A stretch of DNA of 64,000 bases from assembly GCF_009849585.1 (NCBI RefSeq), contig NZ_VCRN01000013.1:1-64000 (forward strand). The letters are read 5' to 3'. Each line of letters starts with the position of its first letter. The first letter of the stretch is position 1. The position numbers and the translations under genes are program-made. Positions 25,885-34,906 of this stretch are shown in pieces. Under the pieces are notes generated by a model. It saw nothing but the letters and a program-made list of their open reading frames with translations. It searched no databases and was not told the DNA's origin. The DNA comes from Bacillus sp. ZZV12-4809. Its GTDB lineage: Bacteria > Bacillota > Bacilli > Bacillales > Cytobacillaceae.

Positions 25885-27309
25885 ATGCCAAACTTCTCAG
25901 TAGAAGAGTTATGCACTCTCCATACCAGTCTTTCAAAAATGGATGTTGAAAGGATTAAAGAGGTCTCTGCCAATCTTTCATTGATCGCGGACCTGAACCA
26001 GGCAAATGTTTTTGTAGACTGCCTTACGAAAGAAGGAAAACATGCGATTGTGCTGGCTGAAGCTGCACCAAGCACAGCTAAATCTGTTTATCAGAAGCCA
26101 GTTGCAGGCAAGTTCGCATACGAAGCGTTTGAACCCGCCGTTATGTATACCCTGAGGACCGGGAAAAATATGTTTCTCAACCGTGCACTGACACAGGAAG
26201 GCAAGACCGTTGAACAAAGTGTTGTGCCGATTATGGGATCACAGGACCGGGTCATAGGAGCACTGATTATGGAAAAGGACATCAGTGAGAAGCTCCAGCG
26301 TCAGCGGGAATTGGAAGCGTTATCAGAAGCGACAAAAACGTTAAGCGGGATACTCATTGGGATGGCAGAGGATCGGCCGATTATTCCAGAGGTGATTGAG
26401 GAAGCATTGTTCTTTATTGATCATGAAAATAAGGTAGTTTATAACAATCCATCGGCTACGAATCTCATTCACGAAATTGGGAAGGCAGGCATCAGGCCCG
26501 GTACTCCTCTTATTGATTGCTTACCATGTATACAACAGATACTAAACGATCCGGAAGAGCTTCTTGTTAAAGAATTGAAAATGATGAAGAAGGTTTTCCG
26601 TGTGAAAAAAATTAGTCTCCAGGTAGAAGGAAAGTCGAATGGAACCTTCATCATCCTTAAAGATCTGACAGAGCTCAGGGAAAAGGAAAGAGAGATTGCT
26701 GTTAAATCCGTGGCCATAAGGGAAATCCATCACCGTGTTAAAAATAACCTGCAGACTGTTGCCAGCCTTTTAAGGCTTCAGATGAGAAGGGGTGTTCCGG
26801 AAGAGAGCAAGGTGCATTTCGTGGAAAGTCTGAACCGCATCTCAAGCATTGCTTCAGTATATGAGATCATTCTCTCAAGCTCTGGTGTGGATGAAGTGGA
26901 TATTTACAGTTTAATAGAGAAAATTGGAAATATGCTGGTGTATGAAGCAAAGCATGAGCAGAAAAAAATACATATACAGTACAGGGGCCCAAGGCTTTTA
27001 ATCGACTCGGAAAAAGCTGTCTCCCTGTCTCTGGTCATCAATGAGCTTATCCAAAATTGTGTAAAGCACGCATTTAAACAAATGCATGAAGGGAAAATCG
27101 AGGTTTGTTTCGATTATTCCAATGATGAAGTTAAGGTTGAGGTCATTGATAATGGTGAAGGGTATTCCCCGGAGGCAAAACCTTCTCTAGGCTTAGATAT
27201 TGTGAAAATGATGATCGAGCATGATCTATCCGGTCATTTTTTTATCGAACGGGCTGAAACAGGGACCATTGCTGCTGTGCAATTTCCCTTTGAAAGGAAG
27301 GTGGAATAG
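25885..27309 (+). CDS. eutW: Ethanolamine sensor histidine kinase EutW
   Basis: A 474-residue cytoplasmic kinase with no membrane segments. N-terminal sensor region about 1-140 (GAF-like H_kinase_N), a second PAS-like region about 160-265, HisKA_2 dimerisation/phosphorylation helix with REIHHRVKNNLQTV (His282), and an HATPase domain with NELIQNCVKHAF (N box) and DNGEGY (G1). In Enterococcus and Listeria EutW senses ethanolamine and phosphorylates EutV. The frame opens at ATG 25864, which has no RBS; ATG 25885 has GGGAG about 10 nt upstream. Two bp before eutV. Confidence 0.92.
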   Translation: MPNFSVEELCTLHTSLSKMDVERIKEVSANLSLIADLNQANVFVDCLTKEGKHAIVLAEAAPSTAKSVYQKPVAGKFAYEAFEPAVMYTLRTGKNMFLNRALTQEGKTVEQSVVPIMGSQDRVIGALIMEKDISEKLQRQRELEALSEATKTLSGILIGMAEDRPIIPEVIEEALFFIDHENKVVYNNPSATNLIHEIGKAGIRPGTPLIDCLPCIQQILNDPEELLVKELKMMKKVFRVKKISLQVEGKSNGTFIILKDLTELREKEREIAVKSVAIREIHHRVKNNLQTVASLLRLQMRRGVPEESKVHFVESLNRISSIASVYEIILSSSGVDEVDIYSLIEKIGNMLVYEAKHEQKKIHIQYRGPRLLIDSEKAVSLSLVINELIQNCVKHAFKQMHEGKIEVCFDYSNDEVKVEVIDNGEGYSPEAKPSLGLDIVKMMIEHDLSGHFFIERAETGTIAAVQFPFERKVE

Positions 27310-27311
27310 CT

Positions 27312-27884
27312 GTGAAAAAAAGAATTATGGTTGTGGAGGATGAATCCATTGTCCGCATGGACTTAAGCCTGATGCTAAAGGATGCTGGCTATGAAGTGGT
27401 TGCTGAGGCTGGTGATGGTGAAAGAGCGGTCGAGCTTGCCTTTAAATTAAAGCCTGATTTAATCCTTATGGATATTAAGATGCCAAATTTGAATGGGTTA
27501 AAAGCAAGTGAAATCATATCCAATAAAATCAATACACCAATCCTGATCCTTACAGCATACAGCCAGCGGGAATATATTGATAAAGCCAAACAGGCTAATA
27601 TACTCGGCTATCTTGTTAAGCCTGTTAATGAAGCCAGTCTGATTCCTGCGGTAGAGATTGCGCTCAGGCAGGCAGAGAACGCAAATGCCATTCGGGAACA
27701 AGTGGAAACCATGAACCAGAAATTAAATGAAAGAAAGATAGTTGAAAAAGCAAAAGGCATTTTAATGCAAAAGTTTAACTTGCCTGAAGAAGATGCTTTT
27801 CGAAGAATGCGAAAGATCAGCATGAATAAACAGGTTACACTGGAAAATGTGGCAAAGCGTATCATTGTAAAATATAACGCATAA
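27312..27884 (+). CDS. eutV: Response regulator/antiterminator EutV (ANTAR)
   Basis: A 190-residue protein: receiver domain 1-120 with phospho-acceptor Asp54 (LILMDIKMPN), a coiled linker, and an ANTAR RNA-binding domain about 128-187 (ERKIVEKAKGILMQKFNLPEEDAFRRMRKIS). Phosphorylated EutV dimers bind twin hairpins in leader RNAs and stop terminators from forming. Three candidate targets lie in this locus (23318, 27901, 30260). GTG start, coupled to eutW. The first target terminator sits 15-80 bp past its own stop codon, so it may control read-through into eutH. Confidence 0.94.
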   Translation: MKKRIMVVEDESIVRMDLSLMLKDAGYEVVAEAGDGERAVELAFKLKPDLILMDIKMPNLNGLKASEIISNKINTPILILTAYSQREYIDKAKQANILGYLVKPVNEASLIPAVEIALRQAENANAIREQVETMNQKLNERKIVEKAKGILMQKFNLPEEDAFRRMRKISMNKQVTLENVAKRIIVKYNA

Positions 27885-27900
27885 CATCTTTAACAAGTGG

Positions 27901-27965
27901 ATAGGACAGGCAAGGGTGCCATGCGTCAGACAAAAGCTGACGTACGGCACCTTTTTGTCTTTTTA
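27901..27965 (+). promoter_or_regulatory. EutV-type conditional terminator upstream of eutH
   Basis: Small hairpin GGC-AAGGGT-GCC (27909-27920): the six-base loop has A at position 1 and G at position 4, as ANTAR targets require. Its 3' half is also the 5' arm of a long terminator stem (GGTGCC...GTCAG / CTGAC...GGCACC) followed by TTTTTGTCTTTTT. The two structures exclude each other, which is the antitermination switch. The preceding bases ATAGGACAGGCAA match the eutA leader (ATAGATCAGGCAA). A second upstream hairpin, expected in the full motif, is not clear to me. Confidence 0.72.
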
Positions 27966-28062
27966 CTTAATCTTTTACTATCAAGCTGCTATCTTATCCT
28001 ATTTTTCTTGTAAAGAGGCTGCATGATTCCGTTAACATATAAAACTTTTTAGGGAGGGATTT

Positions 28063-29325
28063 ATGATGGAAATGGTGGGTAAGATTGTGATTTACATTAT
28101 CATGGCTTGTGCGGTAGCAGGTGCCTTTGCTGCCATCCGCAACAGTGATGAGGGATTAGGAAAGCAATTTATGGAGGGGCTTCATGCTGTTGGCCATATT
28201 TTTGTTCCGGCTGCCGGCATAATGGCTTCCATTCCGTTTTTATCATGGTTTATCGATAGGGTCTGCGGTCCTTTTTTTGCTGCCATCGGGGCAGATCCAG
28301 CCATAGCTGCCACTGCCATATTGGCAACCGATATGGGTGGCTACCAGTTAGCTGAAGTGTTAAAGCAGACACAGGAAGGCTGGATAATGGCGATGATAGT
28401 CGGTTTTATGGCGGGAGCAACGATTGTTTTCTCCATCCCGATGGGCCTGGCTATGCTTGATAAGAGAGACCATAAATATATGGCTCTTGGTGTAATGTCA
28501 GGCGTTCTGACGATTCCAATTGGCGCTTTCATTTCAAGTGTGATTATTGCGGTTTCAAGCTCAAGTTTCAGGGATTTCATTTCCACATCCGGAGAGGCTA
28601 AATATCAGTTCGCACTCGGTTTGGGACAAATATTGCTGAATTTAAGTCCGCTCTTAATCTTTGTTGTACTGATTGCACTGGGGTTATATTTCCTTCCGGA
28701 TTTAATGATCAACGGGTTCATGTGGTTTGGACGCATTTTGGATGCGGGCATTAAGCTGGTTTTAGTCTTTTCAATCGTGGAAATTTTCACCGGATTATTC
28801 ACAACTGTCTTTGGAAGCTGGGGCTTCCATCCAATCATGGCAGATGCAGAAGATCAGTTCCGGGCACTTGAGACTGCAGGATATATTGGCATTATGCTGG
28901 CAGGGGCATTTCCAATGGTTTATCTTCTTCAAAAGTATGCCGGAGGCCCGCTCGAGTCTCTTGGCCGAAAAGTGGGATTAAGCAAGGAAGGCAGCGCGGG
29001 AATAGTTGCCACGATCGCCAACATCCTGGCCATGTTTAAATTGGTCAGAACCATGCCGCCTAAAGATAAAGTCATTAATATTTCTTTTGCTGTCTGTGCG
29101 GCCTTCCTGCTTGGTGACCATTTATCGTTTACAGCAAATTTTCAGCCAACACTCATCCTTCCAATTATAGCCGGTAAAATTTCTGCAGGGATCATTGGAA
29201 TTGGTTTAGCATACTGGCTTTCAGTGCCTAAGGCTCTGGAATTGGAGAAAAAGGACCGTGAAGCCGGCATTATCGGAAAAGATGAATATTTACCGAAAGA
29301 AGATAAAGTAAAAAAAGCAATATAA
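28063..29325 (+). CDS. eutH: Ethanolamine permease EutH
   Basis: A 420-residue integral membrane protein with about 10-11 hydrophobic helices and the EutH blocks [32 protein letters not shown] and [13 protein letters not shown]. EutH passes ethanolamine across the membrane, mainly when external concentration or pH is low. GGGAGGG lies 5 nt before the ATG; a second ATG follows at once. Behind the conditional terminator at 27901-27965, so its expression should depend on EutV read-through. Confidence 0.95.
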   Translation: MMEMVGKIVIYIIMACAVAGAFAAIRNSDEGLGKQFMEGLHAVGHIFVPAAGIMASIPFLSWFIDRVCGPFFAAIGADPAIAATAILATDMGGYQLAEVLKQTQEGWIMAMIVGFMAGATIVFSIPMGLAMLDKRDHKYMALGVMSGVLTIPIGAFISSVIIAVSSSSFRDFISTSGEAKYQFALGLGQILLNLSPLLIFVVLIALGLYFLPDLMINGFMWFGRILDAGIKLVLVFSIVEIFTGLFTTVFGSWGFHPIMADAEDQFRALETAGYIGIMLAGAFPMVYLLQKYAGGPLESLGRKVGLSKEGSAGIVATIANILAMFKLVRTMPPKDKVINISFAVCAAFLLGDHLSFTANFQPTLILPIIAGKISAGIIGIGLAYWLSVPKALELEKKDREAGIIGKDEYLPKEDKVKKAI

Positions 29326-29353
29326 GCAGCAGTCACCTGGGGAGGCCAAAGCA

Positions 29354-29695
29354 ATGAATGAAGAAAAACAACGATTTATTCAAGAATTTGTACCGGGAAA
29401 ACAAGTAACACTCAGCCATTTAATCGCAAATCCTGATCCCGATATGTTTGAAAAACTGGGAATCCAGCAGGCAGGAGCGTTAGGGATCTTAACACTGACA
29501 CCAAGTGAAACGGTTATCATTGCAGGAGACCTCGCAACAAAAGCTGCAGACGTGCAGATCGGTTTCCTGGACCGGTTCACAGGCAGCCTTGTCATTGTAG
29601 GTACCGTTTCAGCTGTGCAAATGGCCATGGAGGAAATCAACCGTTTTCTATCTGAAACACTGAGGTACACTCCTTCGGAAATAACTAAATCATAA
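29354..29695 (+). CDS. eutS: Microcompartment shell protein EutS
   Basis: A 113-residue single BMC-domain protein of the circularly permuted EutS/PduU class ([20 protein letters not shown] start, [23 protein letters not shown]). It forms hexamers that are bent or barrel-capped and take part in shell facets or edges. Strong GGGGAGG before ATG; 28 bp after eutH. Confidence 0.93.
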   Translation: MNEEKQRFIQEFVPGKQVTLSHLIANPDPDMFEKLGIQQAGALGILTLTPSETVIIAGDLATKAADVQIGFLDRFTGSLVIVGTVSAVQMAMEEINRFLSETLRYTPSEITKS

Positions 29696-29708
29696 GGAGC
29701 TGTATTTA

Positions 29709-30209
29709 ATGTCCAATATGAACAGAGCGATGCTGATCGGTTCCATCGGGGCTGGAAAGTCGACTTTAACAAATGCTCTTCTGGGCCGCAAAGCGGAGGC
29801 GGTTAAAACTCAGGCACTGAACTATTATGATTGGATTGTGGATACGCCGGGGGAATACACGGAAAATCCATTTTTCTATAAAAATATCATGGCTACGGCA
29901 CTGGAAGTGACACATGTCTTATATGTGCAGGATTGTACAAAACGGAAAACCACTTTTCCGCCGGGTTTCAGCACCGGGTTTAATAAGCTCCCAATAGGGG
30001 TCGTGACAAAAAGCGATTCTGCCCAGGCGGATGTAAATACGGCAATCAGGCAGCTTAGAAATGCTGTTCCAAAAGGACCCATTGTCATTTCCTCTTCTAT
30101 TTCCGGAAAAGGAATAGAAGAAATACGCGGCCTGGTAAAATGCCATTCTTTTCAGGAAATGAAGGATTATGCAGATTCTTTGCCGGATGATGTCGTAATT
30201 TTCAAATGA
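29709..30209 (+). CDS. eutP: EutP, small GTPase-like protein
   Basis: A 166-residue P-loop protein (MLIGSIGAGKSTLTNALLG, Walker A about 10-18). It has VDTPGEYTENPFFYKNI as the G3-like segment and VVTKSD as the N/TKxD motif, so it looks competent for GTP or ATP binding. The EutP/PduV family associates with the microcompartment; acetate kinase activity has been reported for a Salmonella EutP. No AckA is in this window, so it could supply that step. Good AAGGAG; 13 bp after eutS. Confidence 0.9.
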   Translation: MSNMNRAMLIGSIGAGKSTLTNALLGRKAEAVKTQALNYYDWIVDTPGEYTENPFFYKNIMATALEVTHVLYVQDCTKRKTTFPPGFSTGFNKLPIGVVTKSDSAQADVNTAIRQLRNAVPKGPIVISSSISGKGIEEIRGLVKCHSFQEMKDYADSLPDDVVIFK

Positions 30210-30214
30210 AACCC

Positions 30215-30243
30215 TTTACAAAATGAAGAAAATAGAATATATT
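30215..30243 (+). promoter_or_regulatory. Sigma-A promoter for the eutA operon
   Basis: TTTACA (30215-30220), 17-bp spacer, TATATT (30238-30243). The start near 30250 gives a leader of about 110 nt containing the terminator at 30260-30330. Confidence 0.65.
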
Positions 30244-30259
30244 CTAATTATACAAAATA

Positions 30260-30330
30260 ATAGATCAGGCAAAGGCGCCTCATGTGAACAATCAATTATT
30301 GGTTGCTCATATGGGGTGCCTTTTTTATTT
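30260..30330 (+). promoter_or_regulatory. EutV-type conditional terminator upstream of eutA
   Basis: Small hairpin AGGC-AAAGGC-GCCT (30267-30280), six-base loop with A1 and G4. Its 3' part is also the 5' arm of a long terminator (AAAGGCGCCTCATGTGA pairing with the mostly complementary TCATATGGGGTGCCTTTTTT, several G-U pairs). AATAATAG ahead of it recurs before the eutB1 element. This is the clearest of the three switches because it has its own promoter directly upstream. Confidence 0.75.
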
Positions 30331-30359
30331 TCCTTAATTCATGCAGTAAGGCGGGGATC

Positions 30360-31808
30360 ATGTTGAAGCGTTACGATGCACAAAAAGAATATATAATCAG
30401 CGCTGGAATCGACATCGGAACGAGCACGACCAAACTCGTCATCAGCAGATTTTCACTTATGAATATGGCTGGCGGAACCCACATGCCGAGAATTGAAATT
30501 ATAGAAAAAGAAGTGCTCTACCGAAGCCCGATTTACCGCACTCCTCTCTTGTCAGCATCAGCAATAGATATTGAAGGTGTTGAGAGACTTGTCAGTGAGG
30601 AATATATCTCTGCGGGAATCGAGCCTGGTGATATCAAAACAGGTGCTGTCATTATAACAGGAGAAACGGCAACTAAACAAAATGCCGAAGAAATGGTCCA
30701 TTATTTATCTGATCATGCAGGTGATTTTCTCGTCGCAACTGCCGGTCCTGATTTAGAAGGAATCATTGCGGCAAAAGGTTCAGGTGCTTATGAATTATCC
30801 AGGAGGACTGGCAAAACTGTCGCTAATATCGACATTGGCGGAGGCACTGCCAATACTGCAGTTTATCGTTCAGGAAGGCTCTGCGGAACATGCACGCTCC
30901 ACATCGGCGGAAGACTGATTGAATTTACAGATGGCAAAATAAAAAGCATTTCACCTCCTGTCCAGGAAATCCTTCGGCAATGGGGGGCTGATTTAAAAAT
31001 AGGGGACAGCAGAAATCATCCCATCATCGGAAAGCTGACAGACCACATGGCAGAAGTAATTGGCCGAATGCTTAGGAAGGATCTTCTTAAGGAAGATTCC
31101 CCTCTTCTTTTGGGACATGACCCCAATTGGATAGAGGAGATAGATTACATCATGTTTTCAGGCGGAATCAGTGAATGTTTGTACCGCTTTGAGAGTGCTG
31201 AATCCTCGCCTGCTCAGTATGACGATATTGGAAAAATGCTGGCACAGTCCTTAAGAAATTGCCGTGAACTGGCCGCCTTTAAATGGGTGGAACCGGATGA
31301 AACGGTCAGGGCAACCGTTCTTGGAGCAGGAACTCAAACCACCGAAATCAGCGGGGCAACCATCCATGCGGAAGCACATGAATTGCCAATTCGAAATTTG
31401 CCAGTCTATCAGATCGGGTTTGATGACAATCTGGAAAAAGGACTAAGCCGTATTCAAGAGGCAGTAAAGAAATCAGTGGAAATTTATGATCCACAGCAGG
31501 AGGGTCAAAATTTTGCACTGTATTTAACGGATATGCCTTATTTAGGCTTTCGGGATATCCAGCAGTTATCTGCAGTCCTGTTAAAATCTCTGCAGGCAAA
31601 GCCGAAACCGGAACAGCCGCTTGTTGTTGTTTTAGAAAGCGACCACGCCAAAGTTCTGGGACAGACACTAAAAACTCAGCAAGAAAAGCAAAGTATCATA
31701 TGCATCGATCAGATTAAGGCAGAGCACGGCGATTACATAGATATTGGCCATCTGCTGCAAAGCAATGTAGTCCCAGTTGTCATTAAAACTTTGACCTTCC
31801 ATCAGTAA
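30360..31808 (+). CDS. eutA: Ethanolamine ammonia-lyase reactivating factor EutA
   Basis: A 482-residue ASKHA-fold ATPase. Phosphate-1 motif GIDIGTSTTKLVI is near residues 14-26; ANIDIGGGTANTAV is the second phosphate loop. EutA removes inactive cobalamin from the lyase so that fresh adenosylcobalamin can enter. The frame is open from 30303, but those codons lie in the terminator hairpin; ATG 30360, preceded by GGCGGGG, gives the family N-terminus. It is followed after 17 bp by eutB2. Confidence 0.94.
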   Translation: MLKRYDAQKEYIISAGIDIGTSTTKLVISRFSLMNMAGGTHMPRIEIIEKEVLYRSPIYRTPLLSASAIDIEGVERLVSEEYISAGIEPGDIKTGAVIITGETATKQNAEEMVHYLSDHAGDFLVATAGPDLEGIIAAKGSGAYELSRRTGKTVANIDIGGGTANTAVYRSGRLCGTCTLHIGGRLIEFTDGKIKSISPPVQEILRQWGADLKIGDSRNHPIIGKLTDHMAEVIGRMLRKDLLKEDSPLLLGHDPNWIEEIDYIMFSGGISECLYRFESAESSPAQYDDIGKMLAQSLRNCRELAAFKWVEPDETVRATVLGAGTQTTEISGATIHAEAHELPIRNLPVYQIGFDDNLEKGLSRIQEAVKKSVEIYDPQQEGQNFALYLTDMPYLGFRDIQQLSAVLLKSLQAKPKPEQPLVVVLESDHAKVLGQTLKTQQEKQSIICIDQIKAEHGDYIDIGHLLQSNVVPVVIKTLTFHQ

Positions 31809-31825
31809 GAAAGGAGGAATCTTTT

Positions 31826-33190
31826 ATGAAGCTGAAAACCAATCATTTGGGAAATGTATATCAGTTTACTAATCTGAAAGATTTATTCGCTAAAGCAAAT
31901 GAAGAAAAGTCAGGGGACCGCCTCGCGGGCATTGCAGCAGAAACCGTCCAGGAAAGAATCGCAGCCAAATTGGTTCTAAGTCATTTAACACTGTCTGATA
32001 TCCGTGAAAACCCTATGCTTTCACCTGAAGAGGATGAGGTTTCGAAAATTATAGAAAGCGGAATAAATGAACCTGTCTATCAAAGCATAAAAAATTGGTC
32101 AGTTGCTGAACTCCGTGAGTATATCCTGGACGATGACACGACAGGAGAAGATCTAAAAAGAATCAGCAGGGGATTAAACAGCGAGATGATCGCCGCCGCC
32201 GCTAAAATTATGTCAAATTTAGATTTGGTTCACGCGGCAAACAAAATCGAAATACTGACCAAATGCAATATTACGATTGGATATAAAGGGACCCTGGCTT
32301 CGCGGCTGCAGCCGAACCATCCAACTGATAATGTGGATGGGATGATCGCATCCCTGAAAGAAGGATTATCCTACGGCATAGGGGATGCAGTAGTTGGCAT
32401 TAATCCTGTGGATGATTCGGTTGAGAGTGTAAAGAGATTGCTCCATGCCACACATTCTTTTATAAAGGACTGGGAAATCCCGGCACAAAACTGTGTTCTT
32501 GCGCACGTGACAGCTCAAATGAAGGCAATCGAACAGGGAGCACCTGCCGATATGATCTTCCAGAGCATAGCAGGAACAGAGGCTGCCAACAGGTCATTTG
32601 GAATTACAGCGTCACTTCTTGAGGAAGCAAATGACATGGCAAAAACTCTTGGCACTGGCACCGGGCCACAGCGTTTATATTTTGAAACGGGCCAGGGTTC
32701 AGAGCTTTCGGCAGAAGCACATTTTGGAATAGATCAGATGACACTGGAATCAAGAAATTATGGATTTGCCCGGCATTATGATCCTTTTATCGTAAATACA
32801 GTGGTTGGTTTCATCGGACCAGAATACTTGTACAACAATAAACAGGTCATCAGAGCCGGGCTTGAAGACCATTTCATGGGAAAAATGCATGGCATTCCAA
32901 TGGGTGTTGATATTTGCTACACGAACCATATCAAGGCTGATCAAAATGATATCGAGGACCTTGGTGTGCTGCTGACAGCAGCTGGAGTGAATTTTATTAT
33001 CGCTGCCCCAATGGGGGATGATTGCATGCTCAATTACCAATCCATGAGTTATCACGACGTTGCCACTCTTAGGCAGACAATGAATAAGCAGCCATCTCCC
33101 ATATTCAGAGATTGGCTTGAGAAAATGGGGATATTCGAAAATGGAAAGCTAAGCAAAATCGCAGGCGACCCTACCATTTTTTCACGATAG
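31826..33190 (+). CDS. eutB: Ethanolamine ammonia-lyase large subunit, copy 2
   Basis: A 454-residue subunit and the canonical operon copy. Motifs kept: SRLQPNHP, GINPVDDS, YFETGQGSE, KADQND. Compared with copy 1, the N-terminal strand and many surface positions differ, while active-site residues agree, so both should be active. Strong AAAGGAGG before ATG. It is directly followed by eutC2 (12 bp), as in Enterococcus and Clostridium eut operons. Confidence 0.96.
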   Translation: MKLKTNHLGNVYQFTNLKDLFAKANEEKSGDRLAGIAAETVQERIAAKLVLSHLTLSDIRENPMLSPEEDEVSKIIESGINEPVYQSIKNWSVAELREYILDDDTTGEDLKRISRGLNSEMIAAAAKIMSNLDLVHAANKIEILTKCNITIGYKGTLASRLQPNHPTDNVDGMIASLKEGLSYGIGDAVVGINPVDDSVESVKRLLHATHSFIKDWEIPAQNCVLAHVTAQMKAIEQGAPADMIFQSIAGTEAANRSFGITASLLEEANDMAKTLGTGTGPQRLYFETGQGSELSAEAHFGIDQMTLESRNYGFARHYDPFIVNTVVGFIGPEYLYNNKQVIRAGLEDHFMGKMHGIPMGVDICYTNHIKADQNDIEDLGVLLTAAGVNFIIAAPMGDDCMLNYQSMSYHDVATLRQTMNKQPSPIFRDWLEKMGIFENGKLSKIAGDPTIFSR

Positions 33191-33202
33191 GAGTTGAAAT
33201 GA

Positions 33203-34207
33203 ATGAATCCTGAATTGATTGAAAAAGTAACACGCCTTGTAGTGGAAAAACTTCAATCGCAGCAAACCTCTGATGTCAAAGGTCGGGAAGATAGTGTTGG
33301 AGTAAAATTTTGGAACCATACATCAAGTCCCGTCAAGAAAACAGCCAAGGTGGCAGTTGAGGTTATAGAGACAGGAAAACAGGATAAAAACGAGTTAATT
33401 AAAATAAATAGCTATCAACATGCAAACAATCAATCAGATAAAACCAATCATGAAGAGGCCAAAAGCTATTCAGAAATGACAGGTATTGATCATCCGGCAG
33501 ATCCGGTTGAGCTCGAGGCGCTTAAGAGCAAAACACCTGCAAGAATCGGGGTGGGAAGAGCAGGTACGAGACCAAAGACAGACACATGGCTGAAATTCCG
33601 TTTTGACCATGCAGCTGCAGTTGATGCCGTCTATGGAGATGTAAATGACGACCTGATAAACCGTCTTGGGCTTTTCAAAGTCACAACGATGGTGAATGAA
33701 AAAGAAGTGTACATCCGCAGGCCCGATTATGGCAGGAAGCTTTCAGAAGAAGCCAAAAATACCATTCTTGCTAAATGCCAAAAGGAACCTGTTGTTCAAA
33801 TCATTCTGTCTGACGGGCTGAGCTCAAGTGCCATTGAAGAAAATGCTGAGGATGTATACCTATCCCTTCAGCAATCCTTGAAAAGTTTAGGACTCGAAAT
33901 GGGGACCCCTTTTTATATCGAAAAAGGCAGGGTGGCTGTAATGGATGAAGTGGGAGAACTGCTGAAGCCTAAAGTAGTTGTGTTATTGATTGGCGAACGT
34001 CCTGGTCTGGTCAGTGCTGAATCACTAAGTGCCTACCTTTGCTATGAACCCCGTAAAGGAACGATCGAAGCTGATCGGATGGTTATTTCCAATATACATA
34101 AAGGCGGTATTCCTCCTGCAGAGGCCGGAGCTTATCTCGGGACCGTCATCCAAAAGGTTATAAAGTATGAAGCAAGTGGAGTATCGCTCGTGAAAAAGGA
34201 AGGGTAG
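33203..34207 (+). CDS. eutC: Ethanolamine ammonia-lyase small subunit, copy 2
   Basis: A 334-residue subunit. Residues 1-19 (MNPELIEKVTRLVVEKLQS) look like an encapsulation helix, followed by a polar K/N/Q-rich linker of about 70 residues and the catalytic domain (TPARIGVGRAGTRP, FRFDHAAAVDAV, QIILSDGLSSSAIEE, LLIGERPGLVSAESLSAYLCY). The linker makes it 45 residues longer than copy 1. Its stop codon abuts the eutL GTG start. Confidence 0.95.
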   Translation: MNPELIEKVTRLVVEKLQSQQTSDVKGREDSVGVKFWNHTSSPVKKTAKVAVEVIETGKQDKNELIKINSYQHANNQSDKTNHEEAKSYSEMTGIDHPADPVELEALKSKTPARIGVGRAGTRPKTDTWLKFRFDHAAAVDAVYGDVNDDLINRLGLFKVTTMVNEKEVYIRRPDYGRKLSEEAKNTILAKCQKEPVVQIILSDGLSSSAIEENAEDVYLSLQQSLKSLGLEMGTPFYIEKGRVAVMDEVGELLKPKVVVLLIGERPGLVSAESLSAYLCYEPRKGTIEADRMVISNIHKGGIPPAEAGAYLGTVIQKVIKYEASGVSLVKKEG

Positions 34208-34873
34208 GTGGCAGAATCAATGGGATTAGAACGCATTCACGCCGATATACTGGCTGTTCGGGTGATACCTAATGTGGACCAGGAGCTTGCAAAGCAGTTT
34301 CAGCTTAAGCCTTATCACCGAAGCCTGGCCATTTTCACCTCTACAGTCGATGACGTAGGCTATACTGCACTCGATGAAGCCACAAAAAGAGCAGATGTCG
34401 AAGTGGTTTACGCCAGGTCCTTTTATGCGGGCGCTGCTCATGCTTCCGGGCCATTATCAGGTGAAATGATTGGAATTATCGCAGGGCCATCCCCCGATGA
34501 AGTTAAAAGCGGTATGGAGGCTGTCCTTCAGACAGCCGAATCTGATGCCTATTTTGAAGCGCTTGATCAGGAAACAACACATGCCATTTATGCACATGTT
34601 GTTTCCAGAACAGGGTCCTATCTGTCAAAAGAAGCAGGCATCAATATCGGAGAGCCCCTTGCATATCTGATTGCTCCGCCATTGGAAGCCGTTTATGGGC
34701 TCGATGCTGCTTTAAAGGCAGCAGATGTAGAAATGGTGAAATTTTTCGGGCCGCCTTCTGAAACGAATTTTGGCGGCGGGCTTTTGACTGGCTCCCAATC
34801 AGCCTGCCAGGCTGCAGCTGATGCATTCCGGGATGCTATTATCGAAATTTCTCAGAATCCTATTAAGTACTAA
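34208..34873 (+). CDS. eutL: Microcompartment shell protein EutL
   Basis: A 221-residue tandem BMC protein that forms trimers with a large gated pore (LAVRVIPNVDQELAKQF, FYAGAAHASGPLSGE, KFFGPPSETNFGGG). The gated pore is thought to pass larger cofactors or substrates. GTG 34208 (AAGGA 7 nt upstream) starts right after the eutC2 stop; ATG 34220 with AGGTGG is an alternative and gives a more usual N-terminus. Confidence 0.94.
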   Translation: MAESMGLERIHADILAVRVIPNVDQELAKQFQLKPYHRSLAIFTSTVDDVGYTALDEATKRADVEVVYARSFYAGAAHASGPLSGEMIGIIAGPSPDEVKSGMEAVLQTAESDAYFEALDQETTHAIYAHVVSRTGSYLSKEAGINIGEPLAYLIAPPLEAVYGLDAALKAADVEMVKFFGPPSETNFGGGLLTGSQSACQAAADAFRDAIIEISQNPIKY

Positions 34874-34906
34874 ACCTTTAAAAATCCTGAAAGGAGTGTG
34901 AAAAGC

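Noticed and set aside
30303..30359. N-terminal extension of EutA
   Set aside because: The upstream codons are part of the conditional terminator; ATG 30360 fits the family.
27885..30359. Cobalamin riboswitch as in Enterococcus EutX
   Set aside because: The leaders are too short and I found no B12-box-like sequence; only the hairpin/terminator elements are present.
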